64,000 bases of DNA from positions 51,894 to 115,893 of the forward strand of contig QZLH01000206.1 in NCBI GenBank assembly GCA_003833135.1, given 5' to 3'. Source of the stretch: Oehlia diaphana (taxonomy: Eukaryota > Glomeromycota > Glomeromycetes > Glomerales > Glomeraceae). Below the pieces are notes generated by a model, which saw only the letters and a list, made by a program, of their open reading frames with translations, ran no database searches and was not told the DNA's origin. This document shows, piece by piece, positions 32,680 to 44,454 of this stretch (the first letter of the stretch is position 1; every line of letters begins with the position of its first letter). A program made the translations under genes and the position numbers.

Positions 32680-32935
32680 TAATACAATATATATAACCTA
32701 TCTATGCGAAAATTAAAATCTCAAGCCTTTTTTATTTATTTGCTGGCAATATAAAAAAAATGGCTTATCGACGTACTATTCTTCCGCTCTATTACAACCC
32801 AGGACTTTCACCATGCAGCAGGACTGTATGGTTTTTTACTGAGTTCTTTTCGGTACTTTGGTTGTGTTGGCCTTTGAAAGGCCATCACTTTTTTATGATT
32901 TCTTTAATTTTCTTTTTACTCTTTTTTGTTTAGTT
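32680..32935 (+). other. Possible short transcription unit with a 57-codon ORF
   Basis: A TATATATAACC box at about 32688 is followed 70 bp later by AAAAAAAATGGCTT and an ORF (32760..32933) rich in hydrophobic residues (FFTEFFSVLWLCWPLKGHHF). The 3' part also forms a hairpin, GGCCTTTGAAAGGCC, followed by a T run, which would suit a small RNA just as well. Neither a protein family nor an RNA family is recognised. Confidence 0.3.
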
Positions 32936-32950
32936 CTAGATTTTTTATAA

Positions 32951-33464
32951 ATCGGAAACTGGACAACGAATAGTTGTTTATATCAAGAAATTATACAATA
33001 ACTATTCGGACTTCTGCTCTATAAGGAACTTGAAAGAACTAATGGAAGGGGAAATCACATGGTACCTTCCCTTTTCATTTGGATTTTTCAGAGTCAGCTG
33101 GACGTTTTTTCAGAAGGATTAATCTGATTGCACTTAATGTGATGTATAATAAAATATCGGATTACCTTTTGGATTGTGTATGTATTAATTTTAATATTTA
33201 TATTTAAAATTAACGATCTAATAAATTTATCATATTTGCTTTTATAGGCAGCTGATTTCTTACTTCCTAACTGGATATTCCTCAAAGTCTGGATGAAGGG
33301 TATGAAGGGTATGATTAAAAAAGTATTGATTTATGTAAATTTATTATTCCTCGCATTTTTCTTCTAGGTTACCAAGTATTTTTAGAAAAGCATAGATTAA
33401 CTCCTGAGGACATGGTTTAAATGGACCTTCTCTTTAATAAAGCAGAATTGTCCAGTTTCTGATT
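32951..33464. mobile_element. Candidate MITE with ATCGGAAACTGGACAA ends
   Basis: The left end ATCGGAAACTGGACAA (32951..32966) and right end TTGTCCAGTTTCTGAT (33449..33464) are inverted repeats with one mismatch, and TA lies next to each. The interior is non-coding apart from short frames. Confidence 0.55.
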
Positions 33465-34119
33465 ATTCTATATCTTATTTTATTTTGCCTATTATTTATT
33501 TGATACCTGGCTTACGATTGGGCAGCATCCAGGAAATATTTAATTTTGTAATGTTAAGGAATGTATTATTTATTATTGTATTTTGAAGGATTAGGGGTTG
33601 AACACTTCAAATTTTGATTTTTGGAAGTGACAGAGTATGGCGAAAGTAGGGGCCATATTCAATAGTTTTGAATTAATGTTAAACATAGGTAATTTTGCAA
33701 TGTATGAATTAAAATTTATTCAGTTTTCGTAAACGTATTAAAAATGTTCAATTATTTTTGAGAGATCAAAAAAAACTCATATATTGATTCGAATTATAAA
33801 GTTGAAATATACAATATAATTGAAGGCAAAGAACTAAGTACCAATGCGTATGAGCATCCATGAATATTTTCTTTTTGAATGAAACATTAAAGATATGAAG
33901 CTTAAATTTTTTTTGTAAATTCTATTTAAAGTGATAATATCTAAATACAGTACATAATGTTAATTACCATTAAGACATGATTCAATTCATACATTTGTTA
34001 TAATGTCTTCTGAATGAAAATAATACATTTATTCTTTAGAATATGTGAAGTTTTCATATACAGCAGTATAATGGGAGGATATCACAATAGATATCTTTAA
34101 AGAAAATCCTATAATTTTT
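33465..34119. other. Intergenic, nothing recognised
   Basis: AT-rich, no repeats or frames of note. Confidence 0.4.
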
Positions 34120-34560
34120 TTAAATTACGAATTATATCAGCTGATTTTGGTTTCTCAGAATTATCATCTTGATGATCTAATGGTTGTGAATTAAAGATTG
34201 CTATTAATTCGGCATCTTGATTATTTCCACTAGGTACATTATCTGCGTGTAAAACATCTCTATGTAATTTAACTCCAAAAGCCTTTCAAGGAACGCTAGA
34301 GGGTTAATTTACATCAAGCTGAACAATAGCCCTTTTCATAATCTTCTCTGTAAGCCTGTTTGTAGTCATTTGTTTTCTCAATTTGTCCGAATTTATTCTC
34401 GACAACTATCAATAATCATTGCACACCATTCTTTAATAATAAATTCTTTTGTGCATACGATAACACGAGCACTTTAAATAATCATGCATTCATGCCATAT
34501 CAGCCGATTCTTTCTCTATTTGACTCATTCCAATTATTTTATATTCTAGTACTATAAACA
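34120..34560 (-). pseudogene. Degenerate ORF of unknown family
   Basis: The minus strand has an open end reading FGVKLHRDVLHADNVPSGNN, then EKPKSADIIRNLKKL and a stop near 34121. Upstream, pieces such as FIIKEWCAMIIDS and DKLRKQMTTN lie in other frames with stops. It looks like the decayed 3' end of a gene. Confidence 0.4.
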
Positions 34561-35300
34561 GCAGATTACTAATTTAATTTTAATATTCATTGTGAGAAAG
34601 TACAACAAAAACATTACCACCTTAATATGTGAGATACATCTCATGATGTTAATTTCTCTGCTAGTTTTAATATACTTTAGATAATCAGATTTTATGGACT
34701 ATTATTATTTTTTCTAATCTATGAAAATTCATTGGAGATATTATCATTTCTATAAAGACACAGTATATTTATACTGTTCCTGTGTAGTTGTCGTATTTTT
34801 TCTAATATATACATTATATCATATATTAAATTTTGCGATAAAAGAATCAAAATTATTAAATTGTCCTACTTAAAAAAAGCATGAATGGATTTTATTTCTA
34901 TATTTAGATTTAATACAACTAAAAATTTTAGAGTTTCACTATACTGATATAAGTATTAGTTATTTACTGATCTAGTTTAGTATATAAATGGTACCCATTT
35001 ATCAGGTTCAAACTCTTTCTACTTTATGTGTTAGTTATACTAAAATTTACTCATGAGTAATTTTATTCATGTGAGTATTACCATATCAATATTTATTTTA
35101 CAATAAAAAGTATCATAATTATGTAAATGGGCCATAATTGAACGTTTTCTGATCATTAAATGCCAAAATATCGCAAAATAATCTATCAGCCATCTGATAT
35201 CTGATATATTACGAAACTTCATCTCTATCCTTCTTCCCTCTTTCGCCCCTTCCCTTTCCTATCCTACTAATTCCGGACGAAACATTTTAGACAGTACTGG
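34561..35300. other. Intergenic; pyrimidine-rich tract at 35220..35270
   Basis: A CT-rich run (CTTCTTCCCTCTTTCGCCCC and on) precedes the exon-like region at 35300..35905, as fungal promoters often show. No gene is seen. Confidence 0.35.
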
Positions 35301-35905
35301 TAAGATTTCTGGTGTTTTTTTTTTTTTATGTTTATTAATTATTTCTTTTAACGAACTGTTTCTAATTGCTTATTATATTTATTTATTTTAACCGATAAGA
35401 TTCTTATTGGTTCTTTTCCTTTTTTTCTTGACGATTTTAATAACAGTTTCTAACGGTTTGTTATTTTTTCTTTTTAGACGGTTCTTTTGATTTATGTTTC
35501 ATCAATTTTCATGATCATGACGGATTTTCTTGCGGTAAGTTATTTTTTCAAAAAAAAATTTTTGTTTTAACAAAACTTACTAATATTTTAGACATCCTTT
35601 TTTTTCGGGTGCTTGAACGTGAATTCCAGCAAGTAGAAAAAAAAATATTTTTTTTTCATTAACTTATACTAACTGTTCATTTTTTTTTTTTTAGACGACT
35701 GGGTTTCAGGTATTCAAACGGTTACTATAATTATGTTAATTATGTTTGTATCTTTTTTTAGTATAACATTATTAGATATATTATAAATTTATTCAGTTAT
35801 TTATTTAATAGTATATATAACTTGTTTGAAATTTTTTTAAAAAGATCACGTATTTTCTTTTATTAGACAGGAACTGCAATTGTATCCGCAGTCAAATTTA
35901 CTTAA
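35301..35905 (+). other. String of exon-like islands with GT-AG borders
   Basis: Five segments in a row begin with TAG|AC after a T-rich tract, and four of them end with GT donors: GTAAGA at 35300, GTAAGT at 35535, a weaker GTAGAA near 35630, and GTATTC at 35710. Joining 35517..35534, 35695..35709 and 35867..35905 gives a 23-codon in-frame peptide (MTDFLATTGFQTGTAIVSAV and on) with a stop. It could equally be a spliced non-coding transcript or chance. Confidence 0.25.
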
Positions 35906-36596
35906 CCAATTTTTCCAGTATTAAAGGCGCGTCATTATTTGACATTTTTTATTTTTTAATTGATATCACATGTTTTCTGTAACTCAATTTTAACTCCTGC
36001 AGGGGTTTTTGCCAAATTTCATAAATCCGCCGCAATGTATATTTAATCCTCGGATAAAATTCTCGGGTATCCTCGGATTTCTGCAGATCATCTGTCGAAT
36101 ATCCGTTCATGCCGCAATTTTACAATAAACTCTCGCTACTAACAAATAATTTTACATTATCCTATATATAATTATTGACTGATATTTTTGTCAACGATTA
36201 AATATAAATATGTTTGCACCCATTTTTTTTGTTATTATTAATATATTCTATTATTAAATTTCATTGCATGGACTGCCTAGTTAATTTGATAAAATATGGG
36301 ATCGTCACTGGTGATACAATATACTTTATTGCATATAAAAAGCAAATAAGGATGCATGTTACCTGTAACAACCGTTATTACTATTTATGCAGCAAAATTC
36401 TAAACAAGTTTTAAAAAGGATTCTAAAAGAAGTAAACAGATAAATTACAAGTTTGAGAAATTTTTTTTTTTGTATAAATTGACGCCGATTTAACGTACCA
36501 TCGCACCATAAATCAAAAAACTTTGAAAGTTTTGTGGTAAAAATTTTTTTTTTTTTAAAAAATAAAATAACAAAAATACTTAATAAAACAATAATC

Positions 36597-36889
36597 ATGA
36601 AATCGACAATAATTCTACTTTATTTAATAATTTGTTTGATAACAATTTCAACGGGAATTCCGGGTAAGAATAAAATATACATAATATAACATATTTTGTA
36701 TACTGTATTTATTTATAAATGTCTATATATCTAAATTTTTTTTTTTTAAATATACGTAATTTAGTTATCAGAGACGGGACCGAAATAAAAGAAAAGCGTT
36801 ATAACATTCATGTAAATTCACCGTGTTATCAATATTTTCGGTCTAACGATGCGATGTTAAAATTTTGTAAGAAAACACGAGAAAATTAA
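36597..36889 (+). CDS. Small secreted peptide precursor, two exons, 63 residues
   Basis: Exon 1 is 36597..36663 and exon 2 is 36765..36889. The 101-bp intron has GTAAGA and AATTTAG borders, and the join CCG G|TT keeps the frame. The first 20 residues, MKSTIILLYLIICLITISTG, form a classical signal peptide (Lys near the start, hydrophobic core, small residues at the cut). The remainder is hydrophilic: IPVIRDGTEIKEKR, then a C-terminal part with two cysteines (NSPCYQYF and KFCKKTREN). The KEKR just before the last 29 residues fits a kexin (KEX2) cleavage site, so a 29-residue mature peptide with one possible disulphide is predicted (inference). Length, layout and secretion fit a small secreted protein or effector candidate. 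No family is recognised. Confidence 0.68.
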
Positions 36890-37133
36890 AAATGAACTTT
36901 GGCTCATTTCATTGAAGAGAAAAGTATAGATTTATTAAGCAATTATTTTATTGTATTATGCATTTAGAATTTTATAATATAATTTTTACTAGGAAACTGT
37001 TTTGTTAGATACAATTCTTTTAGAAAATTTAGTAATAAGTATATAATATATATATATATATTTATTTAATATATATAATAATAAAAATACATTTAATAAT
37101 ATAAAAATTTAACTTTTAAGATCGATCAATAGC

Positions 37134-38242
37134 TCACGGTAATTTTTTTTCTTTTAAACCAGTTAAATCGCAACTAATATTCCACCAAAATTTTTGTAAA
37201 TCTTCTTTATAACTATCATCACTTGATTTATCAATTTGGCAAAATTTATTAATGTATAAAGCGCTCTTACTTTCAAGTTCTGGCGATGTTGCAGCATAAA
37301 CAATCACTGCCCCTCCCTATTTTTTAAATTTTTCAAATAAAAGTTAAACAATTAAATTTAATTTCTCGTTCTCTTTCTTAAAAAGAAAATACGTTACCTG
37401 TTCGGGCGTTCTAGTAAAAGAGGCAAAAGGAAGAATGTATTTCATAAGAAGTTTAACATATGAAGGACTTTCTCTTGCCAACTCAGTTTGAGGCACGAAT
37501 CCAGGTTCAACAGCAAATATTGAAATTTTTTTCTTTTCATCCTTTTCTTCCTCTAATAACTTATTTAATTGGTAAAAAAATAACATTTGAGCTAATTTAG
37601 TATTTTTATAAAATAACATATTATCATACCCTTTACTACCATCTAAATTTTCTATCTCTAATTTTGGTCCTATTTTGTTATGACCTTCACCCGGTTTGTG
37701 TAAAGAACTATTAACAAAAATAATTCTAGAATTAAATGATTCCGATTTATTTTGTTGTTCAGAACTCCATTTAATTCTATCTAATAATAAATTTATTAAA
37801 AGAAAATATGATAAATGATTAGTTTGAAATGTCGTCTCTAAATTATCTTCGGTTGTACTTAATTTTGATTTAATTGTTGCGGCATTTAATATTAATATAT
37901 TTAAAGGTAGAATTGGATCTCTCGTAAGTAATCCTTGTGCGAATGATTTAACTGAAGTAAATGATGATAAGTCAAGTTTTGATATTTCAATACTATGTTG
38001 TGATGGGATTGTTAAAGCTGAAATGGCTTTTTCTGTCTCTGTAACATTACGTACGGCAAGAATTAGATGATATGGTGTTGAATGTTGTATTAATTGTTTT
38101 AATGCCTCGAAACTTTTTTTTTTTAATTCAAGAATTATCGTTAGAATGTAGTTAACGATTTAATAAAGAAAAATAAACATTTTATTTACCCTAACCCGGA
38201 GTTGGCTCCTGTTAAGATAATAACTTTACGTTCCTGAGACAT
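37134..38242 (-). CDS. Short-chain dehydrogenase/reductase, three exons
   Basis: Exons: 38190..38242, 37398..38112 and 37134..37316; 951 nt, 316 residues. The borders are GT-AG (GTAAAT, GTAACG donors) and the frame holds throughout. The N-terminal Rossmann motif VIILTGANSGLGFEALKQL has TGxxxGxG at residues 11-18, for NAD(P)H binding. NILILNAA stands where most members have NNAG. IIFVNSS is the catalytic-Ser strand, and FYKNTKLAQ supplies the YxxxK catalytic pair. The layout and length resemble retinol dehydrogenase or WW-domain oxidoreductase type enzymes acting on lipophilic alcohols or aldehydes. Substrate not predictable. The intron-1 acceptor is an A-rich AAAAG without a pyrimidine tract, so that junction is slightly less sure. 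Confidence 0.87.
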
Positions 38243-40493
38243 TATTGTATCAGAAAAAAAAACATGCGGTTTTAAAAAAACGTAAACTTTATTTATATTT
38301 ATACAAGAAATTTTCATTCCTTTTTCGGAACCAAAATTGATGATCGAATTACATGATAGAATAATCCCGATCCATTTGGATTGAGGCAATTACATGTGAG
38401 AATCATTTTATGCTACGTACCAAATTCACATGATCATTATTGATACGCAAATATTTATATTAGTTTTTATTAGCAGGTAAAAATTAATATTCTCCCAACC
38501 CAATTTTGAGATGGATTGCCCTAATTTCGGATTATCGTTTCCTTACCCTTATACTTAAAAAATAATTATTATTTTATGATGTATTTTTTTCCTTTTTTAT
38601 AAAGATTTACGTCTTAACTAATGAGCGGGATGTAAGTTCCGGTATCTGGTATTCTAACTTGGCGGTTATTTCAACAATTCTTGAACCGCTTAAGTGAAAT
38701 ATATTATCCTAAATGTAAATAATAGAATTCACAAGCCAAAGATAAAAATTAATTTAAGAAATGTACTTTTATTATAAGAAAAAATCTATCAATAAATTGA
38801 ATATAAACCTTAATCTAATAAATATTTAATGCTTCATCATTGTAATTTGCATTAAAATATTGATTGCAACGTTAACAAAATGGCTAAAAAGTTAAGCTCT
38901 TACTACATTGAAAAAAAATATATAACTATAACAGAAATGGTAAAAAAAAAAAATTTTTTTTAGTAAAATCTCGAGTGGTGAACATATCGAAAGATCTTTG
39001 AAATTTGGTACATACATTTTTTTTATGACTATCACAAACATTTCCAAATACACGACCACAAACTCGGTTTATATCTTTGCATCTTCCTTGGCTTTAAATC
39101 ACCTCCTTACTATTCCAAAACATTATTCGATTTTCGCCTAAATAAATTGACATAAATATAAAATGGGCAAAGTTAGTAACATTCGGATTAAATTTTGAAT
39201 CGAGTCAGATTAATAATTTCAATGACCGTTAGCATTTTGCCCTTTCCATTTATAAAGTAATCTCTTTAATTGTACAGTACCACACAGAGAGGTTTTCGTT
39301 TAGTTTTAACATTGTATCATCTAGATTCCTGATATTATTCGTTATTATTAAAGGTTAATAACTGAAATAGAGCGGATAATCAGTATGGGAGGGATGGAGT
39401 CCTCGAGGATACGTAAGTTTAACTTTAAGGATGTAATCTTCGGGTATTTAATTGTTATTATCACTTATCCTCGTAAGTTCATGCAGATTTTACATAATTG
39501 TTATTTAGGTCGGTTATCTCATATTACTATGTATTAGCATAATAATAAAATTATTGGATAGTAACGGGAGTTTATTATAAAAAATTGCATGAACGGTCCC
39601 TTCAAACCGATAATATTATTATTGGATGGTTTAAACTATATAATAGTCTAATACGCGTATTAGACTTTAATCATCCATTAACCATGTTAAAATAAGTGAT
39701 ATTACTCTCACCCCGTACTATAATATATTAATAAATTTGATTAGATCGAAAGAACTGTTCATTATATTGAGTTGTGAGTTGTGACTAAATCTAAAGCTCA
39801 CCAGCGGTAAATATGATGCATGTTGTCGTATGTTGGAGTCAAACTATTTTTCAGAAAAGACACGGTGGAAAATTTCGGTTTTCAATAGTTTTTTATATAA
39901 AAAAAAATTTTATTGAATTACTTCAAATATAGTTTCGGGTACTATTTCTGAAATTAGTTGTTTCATATCCTCATATCTAGTGCGCAATAATTAATAAATA
40001 TCTATTTTTCGTGTTTTTCGTTAAAATTTAAGAAAAGCTAATAATGTGGGTGTATTTTATACTTGTTACATAGAGTATCAGGAATCCAAATTTCTCCAAC
40101 TATTCTGGAAAAAAAAAAAAATTTCTTTTACGTTCTCACGAGATTGGGAAGCCTTGTTTTTCCTTATAGATCATCTGATAAAAACATTATATTATCGAAC
40201 AAAAATCGGACAATGTTGTCCTGTAACCGTAATCACAACGTACACAAAATTCTGAAAACTGCGATAATAAAATTATAAAATAATAATTTGTGATTTATTA
40301 TAAAAGTAATAAACATTTTTATTATTATGATATCTTCTAAGATGTGGAAAGATGTTTATCGTACAACACAATGTTATAGTTATTAGTCATTTTTATTTAT
40401 CAATTTATTCGTTTATTTATTATGTTACTATAATAATGCTAAATTTAATTTCTGTCTTAACAATTATTGTACCATTAAAACTAGCTCTTTTAT
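38243..40493. other. Intergenic, nothing recognised
   Basis: Upstream of the dehydrogenase. AT-rich, with only short overlapping ORFs and no repeats that I can define. Confidence 0.45.
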
Positions 40494-40501
40494 ATTTTCA
40501 T

Positions 40502-40897
40502 TAGGGATGGCAACGGTCGGTCATGGTCGGTCATCGGTCGGTCATAACCGGTCAAGAACCTTTGACCGACCGACCGTTTGACCGACCGTTTGACCGACCG
40601 GTCTGACCGACCGTTTAACCGATCCTAAAAACGTTTGCGAAACGTTTTTTTTTTTATGGAATACTTAATAAAAAACGTTTTCGCAACGTTTTCTATTAAA
40701 ATAATTAAAAAACGTTTGCGAAACATTTTTTTATTAAATTTTATATTAAAAAACGTTTCGCAAACGTTTTCAGGATCGGTTAAACGATCGGTCAAACGGT
40801 CGGTCAAACGGTCGGTCAGAGGTCTTTGACCGACCGATATCGGTCACGGTCATGACCGGTCATAACCGGTTAATGACCGTGACCGTTGCCATCCCTA
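40502..40897. mobile_element. hAT-type MITE with 8-bp target duplication and nested tandem repeats
   Basis: Ends TAGGGATGGCAACGG and CCGTTGCCATCCCTA are exact inverted repeats. The octamer ATTTTCAT flanks both sides (40494..40501 and 40898..40905). Inside each end, GGTCGGTCA / TGACCGACC tandem units make long subterminal arms. The centre has repeated AAAACGTTTGCGAAACG blocks. The 396-bp element is non-coding, so the two small ORFs on it are shadows. Confidence 0.94.
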
Positions 40898-40905
40898 ATT
40901 TTCAT

Positions 40906-41510
40906 GCAACAAATCAAGATAATTTTGTGCAATAATATACCTTTTTCAGCTGCTATTTTATATATAGTTCAACTACTTTTGTTTGCTAACTTATCCAAGT
41001 TTAAATTGGGCATAGATTACGGATTGATTTAACCTTGAATTTGTAGTAAATATGTACATTGGATGTTTTATACCCTGGTAGTGACTGGTGCTCCTTTTGC
41101 CCCCTTATAATAAAGAATAAAAAAATGTTTTTCTATGTTGTATAGGATTTCCTTTTTAATTAGGTATAACGAATACCACTTCTTGGGGTAAATGGAAATC
41201 GGAAGAGGAGATCCCTTGTATTAGACACATTTCCAAAAACCAAAATCACCTTTTGATTATTTATTTATAAGGAGCTTGAAAATAAAGTAGATAGATTAGG
41301 TTTGGTTTTAATAGATATTTTATATATAAGATACGAATCTTGAACTTCAGTCTGAGCTAAATGGTATAGTTATAAATGTCCGTTTAGAGAAGGAAAAAAA
41401 AACAAAATTTTTAACGAATAAAACCGATAAAATGATTACGAATTCTTTAACTACTACTATTTTTTGATAAACTTAATACAAAACTTTAAATCGACCATAA
41501 AGGAAATAAT
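40906..41510. other. Intergenic, 3' side of the Sel1 gene
   Basis: Nothing recognised. Confidence 0.45.
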
Positions 41511-44188
41511 TTATAGTACTTGAGTATTTTGTTGCTTTAAAAGTACATCCAGAATTTCTTGAACATCTAAACATCCATTTTCTATAACTTTCTTATACCA
41601 ATAAATAGCATTTTCTATATTTTTGGTAGTCCCTTCACCATGTTCATATAAATATGCAAGACTTTTTTGTGCATTAATATTTCCTCCTTCTGCTGCCAAT
41701 TTATATAAATCAAATGCTTCTACTTTATCAATATCAGTTTCAATTCCTTTCTCGTAATAATATCCAAGTTTATATTGAGCATCAATAAATTCTTGATCGG
41801 CCGATTTTTTATAAAACTCGAATGCTGTAGCTTGATTTTTCCAAACACCCTTCCCTAATTCATAAAATTCACCTAATTTATATAATGCGACTCTATTATC
41901 ATTTTCTGCAGCCTTATGGTACCAATAATTAATTTTATCTAAATCATTTGTTATTTCTTCAAAATTGTTCTGGAAATTATTGCCAGCTGCTTCATTGTAC
42001 AATTCAAACCCTTTTTCCTTATTAATTTCAGTTCCAATACCATTTACATAACAATATCCAAGTTGAAATTTTGCTTCTATAAGTCCATTTTCAGCAGATT
42101 TTTTATAAAACTCAAATGCTTTAATTTTATTTGTCAAAACAACTTTACCTAATTCATAAAGTTCACCTACATTATATTGTGCATATATATTTCCTTTTCC
42201 TGCCGATACTTTAAACCAGTGAAAACCTTTTTTTAAATCTTTATTTGTTCCTTCGCCTTGTACATATAAGGACCCTAATTTATTTTGAGCGTAAATATGT
42301 CCTTTTTCAGCAGCTATTTTAAACAATTTAAATGCTTTTATTTTATTAATTTCAGTACCAACTCCATTGCTATAACAATATCCAAGCTCAAACTGAGCTT
42401 CTAGATATCCTTGATCAGCTGATTTTTTGTAATATTCAAATGCTTTGTTTTCATCCTTTTTCACTCCTTCTTTATATCTGTAACATTTTCCCAGATTATA
42501 TTGTACTATACTATGTCCATTTTCTGCTGCTTTATTGTACCAGTAAATAGCTTTTTCTAAATTTTTTCTTTCTTCATATAAAACCCCAAGATTATTTTGT
42601 GCAATGACATGTTCTTTTTTGGCTGCTATTTCATATAACTCAAATGCTTTTATTTTATTGACTACTGTTCCAATTCCTTTATCATAGTTGTATCCGAGTA
42701 TAAACTGAGCATCTAAATATCCTTGATCTGCCGATTTTTTACAATATTCAAAGGCTTTAACTTCACTTTTTTCAACTTCGATCCCATGCCAATAGTAATA
42801 AGCTAAATCATACTGTGCTATTTCATATCCATTCTCTGCTGCCTTGGTATACCAGTAAATTGCTTTCTTTAGGTTAAGATTTTTATATAGAGTTCCAAGA
42901 TTATATTGTGCAATTTTATGTTCTTTTTCAGCAGCAATTTTGTATAGTTCATATGCCTTCGTTTTATTAATTTTAATTCCAATTCCGAGACTATAACAAA
43001 GTCCAAGTTCAAATTGAGCATCTAAATATTCTTGGTCAGCTGATTTTTTAAAATATTCAAAAGCTTTATTTTCATTTCTTTTTATACCATTTTCTCCATT
43101 TACATAAACTTTGCCTAAATTGTATTGTGCGAATTTATTTCCATATTCTGCTGCTTTTTCATACCAGAAAATAGATTTTACTAAATCTTTTTCCATTCTA
43201 ATTCCATATTGATAATAATTACCCACCATATTTTGTGCAAGTGAATATCCTCTTTTAGCAGATTCAATATAATATACAATAGCTCTCTCATCATCTTTAT
43301 TAATTCCTATTCCATTTTGATAACAAATGCCTAAATTATATTGTGCATATATATTTCCTTTTTCAGTAGCTTTTAAATACCATTCAAATGATTTCTTTTC
43401 ATTTTTTGTTATTCCTATTCCATTTTGATAACAATAACCTAAATTATTTTGTGCACTAGAATTTCCCCCTTCTGCCGATTTTAAATAACATTCAAATGCT
43501 TTAAACTCATTCTTACTTTTTCCTATTCCAAATTGAAAACAGAAACCTAAATTATTTAATTCAATTAATTCTTTCTTTTTGATATATTCCAATTGATTTT
43601 GGTTGAAATTTTTATCTGGTGATTCAAAATATTTCTCTATTGTACTTATCTCATCTTTATATAAAATTATTTCTAATCCATTAAAATATTCAATGTGGTC
43701 ATATGACATGATATTTTTCAACTTATTTGTAATTGAAACTTTTTTACTTACAATAAATCTCTATAATAATAAAATGATAATAAATATTTTGAAATAATAA
43801 TATTAAGTAAATGATACATAGAATTAATATTACCATCTTTATTATTAATAGATAACGAAAATAATTTCAAAGAATTATTTTTATTTTTATCAATAAATTT
43901 GGTATCATCATCATCAAAACCTATAATAATATTATTATGTTCATAAAAAAATCCTATTAAACTTGAAAACCAATTTTCACTTTCTTTATGATTTTCCATT
44001 AATTTTAAAATTATTTCAGGATTTTTTTCATCATGATTTAAATAATCTTTTGTCCAATTTGTTAAATAATTATTTTCAAATTTAGGATAACATTCTATTT
44101 TTATTATTTGACGATAAAAATCTTTTAAAAATTCTTTTAAAAAATTTTCATCATCTTTCGTTATATTATTATTATTATTTGAATACAT
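41511..44188 (-). CDS. Large Sel1-repeat (SLR) scaffold protein, probably two exons
   Basis: Exon 1 is 43752..44188 and exon 2 is 41511..43644 with intron 43645..43751 (GTAAGT donor, ATAAG acceptor); 856 residues if joined this way. The N-terminal region (MYSNNNNNITKDDENFLKEF, then NWFSSLIGFFYEHN and KYLLSFYYYRDLL) precedes about 20 Sel1 units with the AQ(Y/N/F)xLGxxYxxGxG and KAFExYxKAA patterns. From unit 6 the units run in groups of three, the KSADQ.Y.DAQFELG unit coming back every third repeat, five times. Sel1 arrays form alpha-solenoids that hold partner proteins. The frames on both sides are open and complementary; the acceptor is my best choice among several, and a separate short gene (43752..44188) remains possible. 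No catalytic domain is visible. Neighbouring relic at 12616..13644 is of the same family. Confidence 0.83.
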
Positions 44189-44274
44189 TATGTTTTTTTC
44201 AAAAAATTCTTTTTTGTTGTAAAGAATTTTTTTTTTTGTTGAAAAAGAATTTTTTTTTTTATTGATTTAATTAT

Positions 44275-44454
44275 ATGCAATTTCAGAATTTTCCGTTTCA
44301 AATTCCGAAAAAAGAAATCTTGTATGGAAATCCTCATAAATTGTGTCGCACCAATCAAAAATATCTGTATGACGTGATGTGGGATACATTTGGTGTTATG
44401 GGAGTAATGTATTATGCTTTGTATCGGTTATCAGAAGAACTTGAAAAGAATTAA
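44275..44454 (+). CDS. Hypothetical small protein, 59 residues
   Basis: ATG to TAA open frame starting MQFQNFPFQIPKKEILYGNP and containing HKLCRTNQKYLYDVMWDTFG, then a short hydrophobic stretch (VMGVMYYAL) and an acidic end. Amino-acid make-up is balanced and unlike the low-complexity ORFs around it. It starts only 86 bp from the Sel1 gene and diverges from it. It may be a real small gene or the last exon of a lost one. No homologue recognised. Confidence 0.4.
   Translation: MQFQNFPFQIPKKEILYGNPHKLCRTNQKYLYDVMWDTFGVMGVMYYALYRLSEELEKN

Noticed and set aside
40625..40829. Two 60-64 codon ORFs with repeated VKRS / TDRL ends
   Set aside because: They lie on opposite strands of the hAT MITE and simply translate its tandem repeats.
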